From Penelope pileata (Eukaryota; Chordata; Aves; Galliformes; Cracidae): a stretch of 64,000 nt of DNA. The stretch is from NCBI GenBank assembly GCA_013396635.1, contig WBMW01002341.1:657863-721862 (forward strand), read 5' to 3'. The notes beneath the pieces were generated by a model. That model had not been told where the DNA came from, did not search any database, and saw nothing but the letters and a program-made list of their open reading frames with translations. The translations under genes were made by a program, and so were the position numbers. Of the stretch, positions 63,983-64,000 are shown piece after piece (position 1 is the stretch's first letter; the number at the start of each line of letters is the position of its first letter).

Positions 63983-64000
63983 GAGACAAAGACAAAAACA
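63983..64000. repeat. 18-base repeat of 63138-63155
   Basis: GAGACAAAGACAAAAACA after the gap is identical to 63138-63155, in the same orientation, 845 bases earlier. Confidence 0.85.

Overview
The window is almost entirely non-coding vertebrate DNA and most probably comes from a galliform bird such as chicken or turkey. The evidence is about a dozen 3'-end fragments of CR1 LINEs, with the bird-type CR1 tail built on ATTCTATG/ATTCTGTG, and four copies of a TA-flanked mariner of the chicken Galluhop type. The remainder is AT-rich with many oligo-A and simple repeats. There is no bacterial-style gene organisation, rRNA, tRNA or CRISPR array that I can see.

The one host coding element I can support is a 211-bp exon on the minus strand at 4165-4375. 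It has a pyrimidine-rich acceptor, a GT donor and 70 uninterrupted codons. Its translation reads as the conserved segment before the coiled coil of CCSER1 (coiled-coil serine-rich protein 1, formerly FAM190A), a gene known for very large introns. I therefore read positions 1-4164 as part of the downstream intron and 4376-64000 as part of the upstream intron. No second CCSER1 exon was recognised, which puts lower bounds of about 4.2 kb and 59.6 kb on those introns.

Layout: the right end of a mariner (1-80); an old CR1 tail (about 3605-3695); the CCSER1 exon (4165-4375); CR1 at 6220; a long repeat-poor intron to 17.4 kb; CR1 at 17.4, 23.6 and 25.2 kb, the last split by a 108-bp TG...CA insert with a target-site duplication; a 552-bp deleted mariner at 30.5 kb; a CR1 with an open 181-codon reverse-transcriptase C terminus at 38.3 kb; a 554-bp deleted mariner at 40.2 kb; an ancient CR1 tail at 46.5 kb; a nearly full-length mariner at 49.0-50.6 kb carrying a nested CR1; then four CR1 fragments between 57.5 and 61.7 kb. 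All four mariner copies point the same way, antisense to the host gene.

There are two N gaps (50901-50972 and 63817-63982) and isolated ambiguous bases at 25933, 49707, 56172-56173, 62662 and 63641. Two of the isolated Ns sit exactly at repeat junctions. The 18 bases after the last gap repeat 63138-63155, so several structural oddities here may be assembly effects. I found no convincing new gene system. The most interesting items are the exon, the shared internal deletion in two mariners, and the nested insertions.
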